Shown here piece after piece: positions 35,899 through 46,471 of a DNA stretch of 64,000 nucleotides. The translations under genes and the position numbers were made by a program. The notes under the pieces are model-generated. The model did no database searches. It was not told the DNA's origin and was given only the letters and a program-made list of their open reading frames with translations. Location: NCBI GenBank assembly GCA_018398815.1, contig CM031596.1, positions 72,146,382 to 72,210,381 on the forward strand, in the 5' to 3' direction. The stretch's first letter is position 1. The number at the start of each line of letters is the position of its first letter. Source of the DNA: Conus ventricosus (Eukaryota; Mollusca; Gastropoda; Neogastropoda; Conidae).

Positions 35899-35994
35899 AG
35901 AGAACGGAGAAACACGGATTCAAGCTCACCCGCTCTCAACCGGTCTTAACCGGTTTCGAGCGGCCGACCTTGAATCCGTGTTTCTCCGTTCTCT
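35899..35994. other. Terminal fold-back (96 bp), left end
   Basis: A 26-bp arm starting AGAGAACGG (35899-35924) is perfectly complementary to 35969-35994. The 44 bases between can continue the stem: CCGCTC pairs with GAGCGG, and AACCGGT pairs with ACCGGTT around a CTTA loop. Mismatched bulges lie between the stems. The result is one long imperfect hairpin right at the end of the element. Confidence 0.9.
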
Positions 35995-36119
35995 GACAAG
36001 TAAGACTTCAACAATGAATTAAAAATGATAATCCATCACACATTTTTTCAATAAACAAAAAATAACGACCCTACAAACAAACATACTGTGTAGGGTTATC
36101 CGTTTTCAATACTAATTTA
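35899..36119 (+). repeat. Left terminal inverted repeat of the Polinton
   Basis: These 221 bp match the reverse complement of 51236-51457 with a few differences. The outer 96 bp is itself an imperfect palindrome (see separate entry). The last 49 bp of the packaging ATPase gene lie inside this repeat. Confidence 0.9.
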
Positions 36120-36681
36120 TTAACCTTTTCAGATTTTAGTTTTTGCTTAATCCTGTGTTTTTCTTGATCATTTTCAATAACATCATTTTCACGCAAACAT
36201 TCTTCAAATGAGTCTCTGTCTTTCATGTGAAATAACACTACAGTCTTTAATTGTTCTCTAAAGTCTTTTAAAACTGAGTTATATTTCTGACATAAAATCC
36301 ACACACTTATCCCATCATGCCTTCTGCTAAAAGCCAGTTTTGACAAAGTGTTTCTCTTTTTAACTATATCTTTTTCTGCTGAACAGTCATCTATAATAAA
36401 GATGTCTGCGTTCCCTCAAACACTTTATAAAAGTATTCTAAACACTCACTCAGTTTAGTGCTAGGATCAACTAAATATACGTCATCGTCTGTCCATATAA
36501 ACCTTCTATCATGATATGCTTTGTTCCTTTTAAGTGTTGGACAGAAAATCACAATATAATCAAAATTATAACGATAAACTGTTTGTAATAGGTCGAGGAC
36601 AAATATTGTTTTTCCACAGCCAGTCTGTCCACAAATCAATGAACAATGAGGCGCTTTTGTCATAAAGTTTAACTGCTCCAT
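36071..36681 (-). CDS. ATP: Polinton packaging ATPase (A32/FtsK-like), one frame break
   Basis: This P-loop ATPase is predicted to pump the element's DNA into a capsid, as in related viruses. From the ATG at 36681, Walker A GQTGCGKT lies at residues 18-25, followed by a hydrophobic strand IVIFCPTL. After a one-base frame offset near 36410, the Walker B region (IFIIDDC, about 36378-36398) and a WILCQK sensor-like segment (about 36295-36315) follow. The total of about 203 codons is typical for Polinton ATPases. A TTATAAAACT stretch lies directly before the start. The stop lies inside the left terminal repeat. The break occurs near a homopolymer and is probably an error; the partial copy also fails there, but in another way. 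Confidence 0.9.
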
Positions 36682-36697
36682 AGTTTTATAACAGAAT

Positions 36698-37554
36698 TTA
36701 ATCTAATCCAGTTATTATTTTTATCATACTCTCCGTCAAAACTTGTTCAGTATAATAAAATCCTATGAGGCCTAAATGTGTAAGATTAATCCAATTCAGT
36801 TTTGTAAGATTGTTTCTATTTAAGTCAACATTGATTTTGTTGCTTGTTGTTATGATCTTAATATCCTCACCATTGTGAAGAACGACGATGGTAACTTTAA
36901 GGCGTTTAACGTCTAAGTTTTGCCAGCTAATATTAATTCCTTTTATAAGGTCGTCACTAACGCCCACAACCCCATCCCTCTCCACATCTTTAAAGACAGA
37001 AATTTCAAATATTATTGTGAACGTGTCTCCTAATTTTCTGCTTGGAAAGAACTGTAATTTTGTAGAAGCTTTCTTTAAAACCGTTTCTCTTCTGTGGAGG
37101 ATGTACTGTTTTTTCCCATACGGCGTTATTTCAATCTCTTTCCGACTATTGTCGTCCGGCATAAGACTTACATGTAAAGGGCCAGAGTTGAATGCTTTTC
37201 TGAAACTTTTTGACGGCTAAAAAATGTAAATGGGCTTATGAATTCAAATTTTATTTCCCATTCTAAATATGGTTCTAAGTGCCATTTGCTGTCAGGTTTT
37301 CGAACTATTTTATATTCATACTGGCCAGCATTATTTGCTTCTACATTGCGTAGTTGTTCTAGTTTAGGAAACTTTTTGTTGTCGCTAACCTCTTTGCGTT
37401 TATAATCACCATCTTTAGTGTACTCAAAACCATACAAAGCGCCTATCTCACCATTCTGTTCAAAGTCTGCAACGTCTGCAAGGTCTTTTAATTCTAAGGT
37501 TATACACCTTACAGGTGCTAATGTAACTCCCGGTTCCTCTGGCCCGCGCGACAT
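36698..37554 (-). CDS. Conserved Polinton protein, possible virion component
   Basis: The gene has about 285 codons and starts at ATG 37554, where TTCTAAAAAATA precedes the start by a few bases. It is read in two pieces, 37168-37554 and 36698-37162, because of a missing T in a T-run near 37207. The partial copy has the extra T and reads through. The protein is rich in short beta-strand-like segments (for example WEIKFEFISPFTFF and TFTIIFEISVF), without membrane segments or nucleotide-binding motifs. It lies 16 bp from the ATPase start and 20 bp from the next gene, in one leftward cluster. A capsid-associated beta protein such as a penton is an inference from position and composition only. Confidence 0.7.
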
Positions 37555-37573
37555 TATTTTTTAGAACAACTTA

Positions 37574-38263
37574 TTATTTTATTTCCAAAACAATGTGCAG
37601 GTTAACACATTTCACGACTTTTCCTGTTTTGTCTGCAATTTTTATATTAAATGATCCGACCCTCCCACAAACTAATCTTTTAAACTGTAAATTAGGGAAT
37701 TGTATAATTTCATAATCGCAATATGCAGCTTTCCCTGACGGAAGAGTTCTTAAAACAGTTGAGGGCCTTCCATCATATAAGTTTTCATCAGTGCTCAGCT
37801 CATCCAAATGAACATAGAGTAATGAATGTAATGCAAGATCGAGCGGATTTTCTCCCTCATAAGTAGTTTTGTTTGGTGTAACTCTAAATCTATAATTGTC
37901 AGCTGCAAAGCCTAACATTTTAGCTAGCTCTTTATCAAAATAGTAACCTACTTCTTCTTCAGGCTTGAATGTTAACATTGTTTTCAGATTCGCATTGTTA
38001 AGTTTGAGAGTAATGTCAAGATTACTCATTGCTTCTTTTAGTGAGCAAAACCCGTAATAACCATCAGGTATTGTTAACTGGCTAACTTTGGTCCCTGTTT
38101 TGTCAATTTTTTGAATCTTATTATTCTTCTTTGATTCACTTATATTAAACCATACAACTTTGTAAAATATTTCATGAAGCGCAACCATTCTGCTTCCGCA
38201 ATTGTTATCAATAGCATGTTCTAAAAACGAAGGACGGTGTTGAGTTGTTATTGTTACAAACAT
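37574..38263 (-). CDS. Conserved Polinton protein, unknown role
   Basis: This intact frame has 229 codons plus stop. I chose ATG 38263 because it directly follows a TTTTAAAAATG context and leaves an 18-bp gap to the divergent gene. The upstream extension of the open frame overlaps that gene. The protein begins with TITTQHRPSF and has mixed alpha/beta composition with no membrane segment, Cys cluster or catalytic motif that I recognise. It is retained between the ATPase-side genes and a divergent conserved gene, which suggests a structural or assembly role. A single jelly-roll minor capsid protein is possible but not shown. Confidence 0.75.
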   Translation of the reverse strand: MFVTITTQHRPSFLEHAIDNNCGSRMVALHEIFYKVVWFNISESKKNNKIQKIDKTGTKVSQLTIPDGYYGFCSLKEAMSNLDITLKLNNANLKTMLTFKPEEEVGYYFDKELAKMLGFAADNYRFRVTPNKTTYEGENPLDLALHSLLYVHLDELSTDENLYDGRPSTVLRTLPSGKAAYCDYEIIQFPNLQFKRLVCGRVGSFNIKIADKTGKVVKCVNLHIVLEIK

Positions 38264-38281
38264 TTTTAAAACAAAATAAAA
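38264..38281. promoter_or_regulatory. 18-bp divergent start region
   Basis: Only 18 bp separate two outward-facing ATG codons (38263 minus, 38282 plus). The stretch is nearly all A/T, with TTTTAAAA and AAAATAAAA facing the two genes. If both starts are real, any core promoter must overlap the coding regions or lie at the start codons themselves. Confidence 0.6.
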
Positions 38282-39483
38282 ATGAGCGCGTTCAAATATA
38301 CTAAAGATGCAAAATATTCTGTTGGGCCGCACTACAATCTTAAAAATATAGCAACTGGCACCCTTGACATTTCTGTGACCCAGACTGACACCTTTCAAGT
38401 AAAGGTGAGTACGCCATTAAAACAGATATCTTAACCCTCCTGTTAAAAAGACTACATCGCAAAAGTGTGGTTCAGTCATCCGATGCAGTTTTATCAGAAC
38501 CAGTTAAACTTTGCTGTGTTTTGTGCATCAACTGGGTATGGAGTGTCGTATGCTGATCACTTAAATCATCCTGATCCTTTGGTGAGGTCAGTGTACAGAT
38601 TCATTTTATTACACCTTCAGACGTATTTTGACTGAACTGCAAGCGCCATTACCAAATGACAAACCGTTTAATCCATTCAGCAACCGAATAGACATGAAGG
38701 CTTTGAAAGGATCTGTAACGAATTCAATATTAATGTTAAGACAGACTTTAGACAAAAGTTGACCGCAATCATGGCTAGGCACCCTTATTTTTGGGGCGTG
38801 CACAGAAAGTATAACTATGACTGGAATCCTCCTTACACATCTTTCTCTTCAGGCACAGCTGTTCACCTCGGGTCCATAGAGCACGAGCATAAAACAGCAT
38901 GGATAACATTTATCTTAGACACTTCTAAGGGCCTAACTAAAGCAGGAATAGAAACGAATAAACGACTCATTCGTACTTACGTTTGGTGTTTGCTAGGTTC
39001 GCAGCACAAACGAGATCGAGCATAACTGATCCTATCTACTGGCTTTGATGCACAAAAACAGTACTTGGCAAATTTAGAGGACGCCATTAATTCTACAGTT
39101 GATTTACCTTCAAGTATTAAAAGGTACCAAAAGTTTTACAAATACGCAAGATCGAAAGTAGACTTGTTGTTGGCACTGGTTTATACATGCTGCCTTCTGA
39201 CCTCAGGCTCCAGATAGGAACAATAATAAACTACAATAATGAAATCCTTGGGCAGGCAATGAACAGAAGGTCGGAAAAAACGAAAATAAATTCTGAGCCA
39301 GAAATATTGCAAGCAGTAAACAAACAAGTCGACCCCCAAGAATAAGTCATCCAATCCCGTGGCCCAAAGCCCAAAGGCCGTTGAAGAAGTCAAAAAAAAT
39401 AATGGCCATGATATGAAAAGACAGCGCTTGTTTTTGGATTAACTTGCTTAGGATTACTCGGTCTTTATTTTACTAAATATTAA
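38282..39483 (+). CDS. Conserved Polinton protein (about 400 residues), frame-broken
   Basis: From ATG 38282 the frame runs about 44 codons (MSAFKYTKDAKYSVGPHYNL at the start), then shifts near 38415-38430 and again near 38580-38770, 38940-39010 and 39170-39300. A continuous protein of about 400 residues can be followed across frames to TAA 39481-39483, ending in a hydrophobic segment (LVFGLTALGLLGLYF) that looks like a membrane anchor. Aromatic- and His-rich blocks (FSHPMQFYQNQLNF, VRSVYRFHFYY) appear near 38475-38625. I recognise it as a protein shared by Polintons of marine invertebrates, but its function is unknown. The 3' end overlaps the convergent gene by about 30 bp. Confidence 0.7.
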
Positions 39484-40656
39484 CCCAACTATTAAGAGAA
39501 CTAATGTCCATAAGTGCTCGGCCATAAAGCCAACTACTTTGCTTGCAGTAGACAAAAGCAGCTAACAATACCCCCTAATATACCCGGCAAAGCGTCCATG
39601 GCTTTACTGGCTAATTTTTTTAAAAAACCTGCAAGATGGTCAAGTTGTTTTTTTACCCATGATTTATCAGGCGGCGATGGAGGCGATGGTGGCGGAGGCA
39701 CTGGATTTGACCTCCACCGCCACCTGTAATAGCCAACGCCAGTGTACTTATTGCAAAACCTAAGGCTGTTATAACGCTTGCTAATGTGACACCTTGCTCT
39801 CTAAACAGTGTTCTTATTCGTTCTGCTAGCGTTGTGTCTTCATATAAAATTCTTTGGATAGTTTCTCTTATTCTGCTCACTTGAGTTCGTAATTGTTCTC
39901 GGTTAGTAGACAACACTTTCTAGTCTGCTGATCTTTCTTGTTCAAGATCTTTTAGTCTTTGGGTTATTCTTTCTTTAATATCATGCCCTAAGTTGGCGTC
40001 ATCAGGCTCAACGAGTTTTTCTTTTCTCTTTTTTATATGCTCATCTAGTTCAGCCAGTTTTGCTAAATTGTTTGTTAATCGCCTCTGATGCTTCTCAAAG
40101 CATGATCAAGGGCCGCTATTTCTCGCATGGGTAGCGGTGAGTCGTGTATAGTCTTTAATGCTGTTTCTTCTGAAAAACTGGTTTCTGCTTCTATTGCATT
40201 TATTAATTCGTCTGGCCGATTGATTTAATTCTTTAAGTTCCATGTTTTGTATTTGGTTATCTGTTGGGAGTTCTTGTAGTGTGTTTTGAAGTTTAGAAAC
40301 AGCCTCCCCCATCTAATTTTGGTTTAGTAATGCCAAGGCGATTTTGTTCGCTTACACCGAGCCTTTGTCTAATTGTACTCTTTTTTAAAACTTTGATGAG
40401 TCTGGTTTAGTTGTAAGCTGAACAAGTTGTCCTTGGTCGCTCCTCACAAACAAATGGTCATCTTTACTTCAAAATCATTAGGGTCTATAAATTCGGGAGG
40501 TTCTTGGCCTACACTTTGGTAAAATGATCTGACCTTACTTTCTGTTAATTCACGCCGCAATGAGGGCGCCGTGCGATGCTGTATTAAAGGGATCATTTCA
40601 CTCATGTCGTCTCCAGGATCTAAAACATCATAATCTTCGCCTTCAATGCCTGCCAT
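39454..40656 (-). CDS. Coiled-coil protein with Gly-rich and C-terminal membrane segments, frame-broken
   Basis: The start is ATG 40656, preceded by ATTTAAAAAC. The N-terminal part is acidic (GEDYDVLDPGDDMSEMIPL). The middle (39.9-40.35 kb) is a long coiled coil with leucine heptads. A conserved REQGVTLASVITALGFAIS segment is followed by a TGGGGGG run (about 39700-39720), then an amphipathic part and a final hydrophobic helix LWTLVLLIVGLIF ending at a TAA at 39454-39456. Breaks occur near 40440, 40210, 40130, 39920 and 39550. The same architecture is common in Polintons of marine invertebrates; the function is unknown, and a membrane or internal virion protein is an inference. Confidence 0.7.
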
Positions 40657-40696
40657 GTTTTTAAATAATTAACTTTTTATTTTGTTTTATAAAAAA
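40657..40696. promoter_or_regulatory. 40-bp divergent start region between coiled-coil gene and capsid gene
   Basis: An AT-only stretch holds TTTTATAAAAAA immediately before the capsid ATG (40697) and ATTTAAAAAC before the opposite ATG (40656). It fits the start-proximal motif seen throughout this element. Confidence 0.6.
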
Positions 40697-41967
40697 ATGT
40701 CACAAGCATATGGCTCGATTCTTGACCCGCATAGAAGACTGAAAGAACCCTTTGGCGTGAAGGGAAATAAACGGAATATTACTGTTCCTAATAATCCATC
40801 TACTATTGATTCAGATCAAATTCTTACTGTTAAATTTCCAGACCTAGGAGCGGATGAAGTGATTGTGCCAGGCTCTGCGCGTCTTACTTTCAAAATAGAA
40901 CTCGCTTCAACAACAGACCCTAACAGAACAGTTGTACAGAATCTGGGCGGGCAATCGTTAAGAAAATTTCTATAAAACTCGAGGGGCAAGAAATATTTTC
41001 TTTACATAATGCAGACATATTTTTAACCTATTCTGATCTATGGCTAACCGGGAATGAAAGGGCCGATCTTGCGTTTCAAGGAATCGAAAATGAAGAAGCA
41101 CTAAAACATAGAATAGGCGCCGCAGATATTAAAGACGGCAAAAAGTATGTAGCTGTAAATTTTGCGTATGGAAATCGCTTTTCTATATTCCCTTAGATTT
41201 TGAGTTGTTAAAAGCGCATGCACTGTACTTTCAAGAGCATTAAAAGACAGATTGTCATATGAACTAACTTTTAATGAATACAAACGCGTTATCAAATCAT
41301 CAGACACCGAAGCAAAGTACAGCATTTCTGACATCTCGTTAGAGTTTGACGTTGTTAGCAACCCTAATTTAGCAAGGCTGATTGAGCAACAATATCAGTC
41401 AAAATTAGCAATATATTACGAAAGAGTGATTCATCATACAACATATCCTAGAAGCAGGGCAGACACTATATGGAATTTTAGTTTTAGTGCCGCAGCAAGA
41501 TCGCTTAAAGGTATTTTATTGCTGTGTGAAGATGAAGAACCATTCAAAAGAGGAAGTGAAAAGTTTATTAATCCTAAAATAACGAAAGTACAATGTTCGA
41601 TTGAGGGTAGTCCTAACCAAATCTAACGCTAGCGGGCTTAAACCTTATCAGCATTTTGATGAAATAAGAAAACTTTTTGGGAGGCGGGAGGTGTAGAAAT
41701 CCAACAGTTGACCTTGTGTCTAAAGATTTACATCTTCACAATGTTAGGCTTGATGATTATTTAACAACGAAATAGGGTTTATGGATTGACCTAAGGTCAA
41801 CAGAGGATAATCAGTTGCATGGAAGCGGGAGAACTGTGAGAGACGTAATAAACATTCAAATTGATAAAGAAGAAGAAGCCGATAAACCGCTTAATGTACA
41901 TTTGTTTTTAATATATGATGCGCAGCTGAATATTCGAGATAACAGATTAAAAGATATACAATACTAA
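40697..41967 (+). CDS. MCP: Double jelly-roll major capsid protein, frame-broken
   Basis: The gene is predicted to form the hexon-like capsomer of the virion-like particle. It has about 423 codons from ATG 40697 (chosen over the in-frame TTG at 40682 because of the TTTATAAAA context). The N-terminal portion has a strand pattern with VPGSARLTFKIEL. The middle has a PLDFELLKAHALYF-type segment followed by LSYELTFNEY (about 41200-41290). The C-terminal roll has KGILLLCEDEEPFKRG and FINPKITKVQ (about 41500-41590). These match the Polinton/adintovirus capsid family. Frame changes occur near 40950, 41190, 41620 and 41695, and there is an in-frame TAG near 41773. All are single-base-scale changes. 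Confidence 0.85.
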
Positions 41968-41989
41968 ATTATTTCATTTTATAAAAAGC

Positions 41990-42617
41990 ATGTCTGTTCA
42001 AGTTTATCCAAACGTGCCTACAGCACCGGAGTTGCCAAGAGAAGAGATAGCCCCCAACATAAAAACCTTTAGATTAACAAACATTACGCAAATGCAGCAA
42101 GTACTAGAGCAAGACCTTTCAAAATACAGCAAAGCCAAACGAAGGTATTCTGCTGCCTTTAGTGCTGTTACCTATGTTAATACTGGAGCATCGACAATAA
42201 GTGCTCTATCAGCAGGAACGAGTGTTGGTCTCTTAGCAACAGGCATAGGCGCACCCGCAGCTTAAACCTCTAGGCGGTTTGTCTTTAGCTCTTGGCATGT
42301 GTTCATTAGCTGTAGGTGCTGCTAGCAAAAAATTAAAAACTAAACTTCAAAAGCACACAGCCATGGTTCAACTAATAACAGCTAAACTTAGTTCCTTCAA
42401 TCTGATAATAAATAAAGCACTAGATGACTCAAACATCACGGATGAAGAATTTAGTCGTTTACAGGCTGATTTTAATGACTACAAAAGACAAAAGTTTGAT
42501 CTTCAAAGAAAGGCAAGGACAAGTTTTTCTCAACAGCCAGACCCCGAGCAGATAAAAAAGGAATGCTTAAAAAAAGTAAACGAAACATTAAACTCTGTTC
42601 TAAACAGCTCGCATTAA
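41990..42617 (+). CDS. Small Polinton membrane protein with coiled coil, one frame break
   Basis: Starting at ATG 41990 after TTTATAAAAAGC, the first 91 codons encode a proline-rich N-terminus (YPNVPTAPELP), a basic/coiled segment and the hydrophobic STISALSAGTSVGLLATGIG. A one-base shift near 42262 leads into a second hydrophobic stretch (LSLALGMCSLAVGAA) and a charged helical tail to TAA 42617. The two-helix hairpin plus helical tail is found next to the capsid gene in related elements. It could be a membrane-lysis or minor virion protein, which is speculative. It lies 22 bp after the capsid stop. Confidence 0.7.
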
Positions 42618-42743
42618 CAACACCAAAAGGTGTTTATACTTTAGTTTATGCGTCCAAGCGTAAAAAGACCGTCGATATTGATTCTAATTAAGTATTTTTT
42701 TTTAAATTTAAATAAATATTTTGAGTTAGAAAAGAAACTCAAC
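42618..42743 (+). other. Intergenic spacer before DNA polymerase
   Basis: This 126-bp AT-rich spacer contains an AATTAAGTATTTTTTTTTAAATTTAAATAAATA-type stretch (about 42683-42720) ahead of the polymerase start. No reading frame of interest is present. It may hold the 3' end of the previous transcript and the polymerase promoter. Confidence 0.4.
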
Positions 42744-45700
42744 ATGGCTAAGATATATGAAGGGCAAGACGAATTGTTTGAAGGAATGCTCGAGGAGAGC
42801 GTTTATCAAAAGCTTTAAACGATATTGATCTAGAAGTCATTGATCCAACAAACGTACAGGCAAGCGTTGTTCATGCAATTTCTCAAGTTCCAAGTAAACT
42901 AACAATAGACCCCCAGTTAAAGTTAATGTTAGCTGTTTTAATCGACTATATAACAATAAATGAAGAAAATCTAGAAGTCTGGGTCTCGACTAAACAACAG
43001 GTTATTCTTTCTCGTAATGACTTAACACCCGGTTGGGCAGACCAACTGCTTACACAGTTTGATGTAGCCGCTGAAGAAGCCAAAATGAGAGGCTCTGGTT
43101 GGTCAGAGGGGGAAGTCCTAGAGATCAGATTAAAACAGGCTAAGTATGCACCGATTGTTGCAAGGCTTACATTCCGCTGCCCCCAGCATTGGTAGCGAAA
43201 AGAGCAGTTTAAACATAAATAATTCAGACAACAAATGTTTCATGTGGTGTGTTCTTGCAAGGCTGCATTACGTCCGCAAAAACGCAGAGAGAGTGTCTAA
43301 CTATGAACCTTACATTAATGATCTTAACTTCGATGGAATATCCTTTCCTGTTAGCATAGATCAAATTGATCAGTTTGAAGAACAAAACAAACCAATAACT
43401 GTTAATATCTACACATGGGATGAGGAAACAAATCTACAGCCCATTAAAGTGTCTAAGAACAGCCCAACGATTGGCGAGCCAGACAAAAATCATGTTGACT
43501 TACTACTGATGTTTTCACCAGCGGGGCTACCGCATTACACATTGATACGAACAATGAGTAGATTATTGACGCATACTTCAAAGCAAAAAAAAAAAAAACA
43601 AGAATTCTGCAGAAAATGTTTAACAAGAATTCCATCTGTTCAATCCGCGAGCGAACATAAGAAACATTGTATCGGCCCAGTTGACTGTAATACAGAACTA
43701 ACTACGCCCCCGCCCGATCTTAAAGTTAGTTTTAAGAACTGGAAACGGATGCAAAATTCTCCATATGTTGTTTACGCAGACTTTGAATCACTCATTGTTC
43801 CTTATGAAGGGCCAGCGCCACAAAAACTTCGAAAAACAGTCTTAATGAGTAATCATCAGATTTGTTCATTTGCCTTCATTATTGTCAGGTCGGATGGCGC
43901 TCATTCAGCACCAGAATTATATAGAGGACCAGATGCTGCAGAATACTTCTTAAAACGCATGCAGCAAGTGCGTAATGACTGTTCTAATAATCTGAATTTA
44001 TCTGAAATCATAATGACGCCTGAAGATCAACAACAGTATAAATCAGCCACACATTGTTGGATTTGTGGTTTAGGCCTCTCATCAGACGAAGCCAATCCAA
44101 AAGTAAGAGACCATGATCACATTAGTGGAAAGTTCAGAGGAGCGGCGCATAACAAATGCAATCTTCAACTAAAGTTTGAACCAAAGACATGGAAGCTGCC
44201 TGTATTCTTTCATAACTTGCGAGGCTATGACTCTCATCTTATAATGAAAGCAGTGGGCGACGCCTTTAAGGTAACATGCATTGCACAGTCATCAGAAAAG
44301 TACATGTGTTTTACTTTAAATAACATGTCTTTTTATGACTCTATGCAGCACATGATGGGTTCGTTAGAGTCACTGGCTATGTCCTTAAAGTCCTGCCCAA
44401 TAACGGAAGAATATTTTGACCCAACGCTTGTTAGAAAGGGCGTTTACCCTTATGAGTACATGAACAGTTGGGAAAGGTTTGATGATGATACACTTCCACC
44501 TAAAGGCGCGTTCTTTTCTAGTCTTAGAGGAAAGGACATTAGTGATTCTGATTACCAGCATGCCCAAGATGCGTGGCAGAAGTTAGATTGTAAAACAATG
44601 GGAGACTATCATGACTCATACTTAATGGCTGATACATGTTTGTTGGCGGATATTTTTGAAAATTATAGAAAGACCTGCATGAAACATTATAGCCTAGATC
44701 CCGCGCATTACATTTCTGCGCCCGGGATGAGTTGGGATGCTTTCTTAAAGTTTACTGGAGTACAGATTGATTTATTGTCTGACCTACCAATGATTCAGAT
44801 GATTGAAAACGGATTGCGTGGAGGAATTAGTATGGCGTCGCATCATTACTGTAAAGCAAACAACAAATACTTGGACGACTATGATCCGAGTAAAAGGTCT
44901 AACTATCTTATGTATTTAGATGCAAACAATCTGTATGGATGGGCAATGGCGCAATCGCTTCCATTACGCAACTTTAAAATGTACACAGGTACAAATAATA
45001 TTCAAAAGGCATTAAAGTGGTTGGGCAGTTTGACGCCGGATCAACAGCGTGGTTTCATTCTAGAAGTTGACTTAGAATATCCTCAGGCACTCCATGACCT
45101 GTATAATGACTATCCATTAGCTGCAGAAAGTCTAAAGATGGCAAAAACAGAGCCGCCTAAACTTGTGCCTAATCTTCGAGGCAAAAAAAATTATGTCTGC
45201 CATTACAGACTTCTACAATTTTATTTAAGGCATGGTTTAAAGTTAACAGCTGTCCATCGTATAATTGCTTTCGATCAAGAACAGTTCATGAAACCATACA
45301 TCATGAAGAACACTGATCTCAGAACTAAATCCACAGATGCTTCGAAAAAGACTTTTTCAAGTTGATGAACAACAGCTGTTTCGGAAAGACTATGGAGAAT
45401 CCGCACAAGCGTAAAGATGTCAGATTGGTCACCAAAGAGAACGAAGCAATTAAGCTGACTTCAAAACCTAATTATCAGGACTTTAGAAGATTTCATGATC
45501 AGCTTTTTGGCATAATGATGAAAAAAAAGAAAGTCAAATTGGACAAACCTGTATTTATTGGGTTTACCGTTTTAGAATTATCAAAGCTTTTGATGTTAGA
45601 ATTTCTTTATGACTACTTTAAACCCTTGTATCCAGAGTCCAGAGTACTTTACACAGATACAGATAGTTTTGTTATAGATATCCCTACTGAAGACATCTAT

Positions 45701-46138
45701 AAAGACATGGAAATCGAAGTGGCTAAAGGTCATGCGGGATGGTATGATACATCTGATTACCCTAAAGACTCGCCTTTACATTCAATTACTAACAAGAAGG
45801 TTTTAGGAAAGATGAAGGATGAATTATCCGGAGGGGTGATTAAGGAGTTTATTGGTTTAAGGTCGAAAATGTACAGTATTTCGAGCCAGGAGAAAATCAT
45901 TAAGAAAGCAAAGGGAATATCTCGCAGTGTTGTGCAGTCAAACATATCACATGACAACTACAAAGAAGCATTGTTTGGCAATAAGACTTTTCATCATGAC
46001 AACGTAAAACTGCGATCTAATCTACATGAGATCAACACAACGGTTGTAACAAAGAAGTCGTTAGATAGAACAAACACAAAACGTGTGTTTGTTAATCCGG
46101 AGTTTTCATATGCAATCGGGCATTGGAGGACCGCATAA
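42744..46138 (+). CDS. POLB: Protein-primed family B DNA polymerase with internal HNH domain
   Basis: The gene has about 1,130 codons and is predicted to replicate the element. Breaks lie near 42800, 43170 and 45355. The order of motifs is: an N-terminal domain; a C-x2-C/H-x4-C zinc finger (about 43605-43670); exonuclease motif I YADFES (about 43768); an endonuclease VII-like HNH module with CWIC, VRDHDH and HNKC (about 44050-44160); exo II FFHNLRGYDSHL (about 44205); exo III YLMADTCLLAD (about 44620); polymerase motif A YLDANNLYG (about 44910); motif B NNSCFGKT (about 45370); and motif C YTDTDSF (about 45650). All expected acidic residues are visible. Its end overlaps the convergent gene by 33 bp. 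Confidence 0.92.
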
Positions 46139-46441
46139 ACAGGGGGGTTTATATTTTTCATCAACTTTTATTATAAGATCAATCATAGCTTCATCCAATT
46201 CATTTAAATCTTTTCTCATGTTTGCTTGATGCGTTCGAATTTTTTTTATTATTTCAAGATATTCTTTTTCCCAATTTGGGGGTTTGAGTTGTAGGTGATC
46301 TGGATGATTTAGCATGCATTGATTAATCCCCGAAAATGTTTCCTTAATAGCATTACACGCATGAAATGATTCCCGTATCATTTTCAAGGTCTCTTCCTTT
46401 ACCATTCTTGTTTCGTTCTGCACTTCCTTCTGAGCTTCCAT
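46106..46441 (-). CDS. Small helical protein, unknown
   Basis: This intact 111-residue frame starts from ATG 46441, preceded by GAGTTTAAAATG. It is mostly charged helix with coiled-coil character (EVQNETRMVKEETLKMI, MRKDLNELDEAMIDLI) and ends in a Cys/Pro-rich tail (PPCLCGPPMPDC). Its 3' end overlaps the polymerase end. I do not recognise the family. It sits directly upstream in position, but downstream in transcription, of integrase. Confidence 0.6.
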   Translation of the reverse strand: MEAQKEVQNETRMVKEETLKMIRESFHACNAIKETFSGINQCMLNHPDHLQLKPPNWEKEYLEIIKKIRTHQANMRKDLNELDEAMIDLIIKVDEKYKPPCLCGPPMPDCI

Positions 46442-46471
46442 TTTAAACTCAAATATATTTACGTAAATTAA

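Noticed and set aside
43453..43635. Antisense frames within the polymerase gene (also 44385-44567 and 45757-45957)
   Set aside because: They are shadows of a strongly supported polymerase coding region on the other strand.
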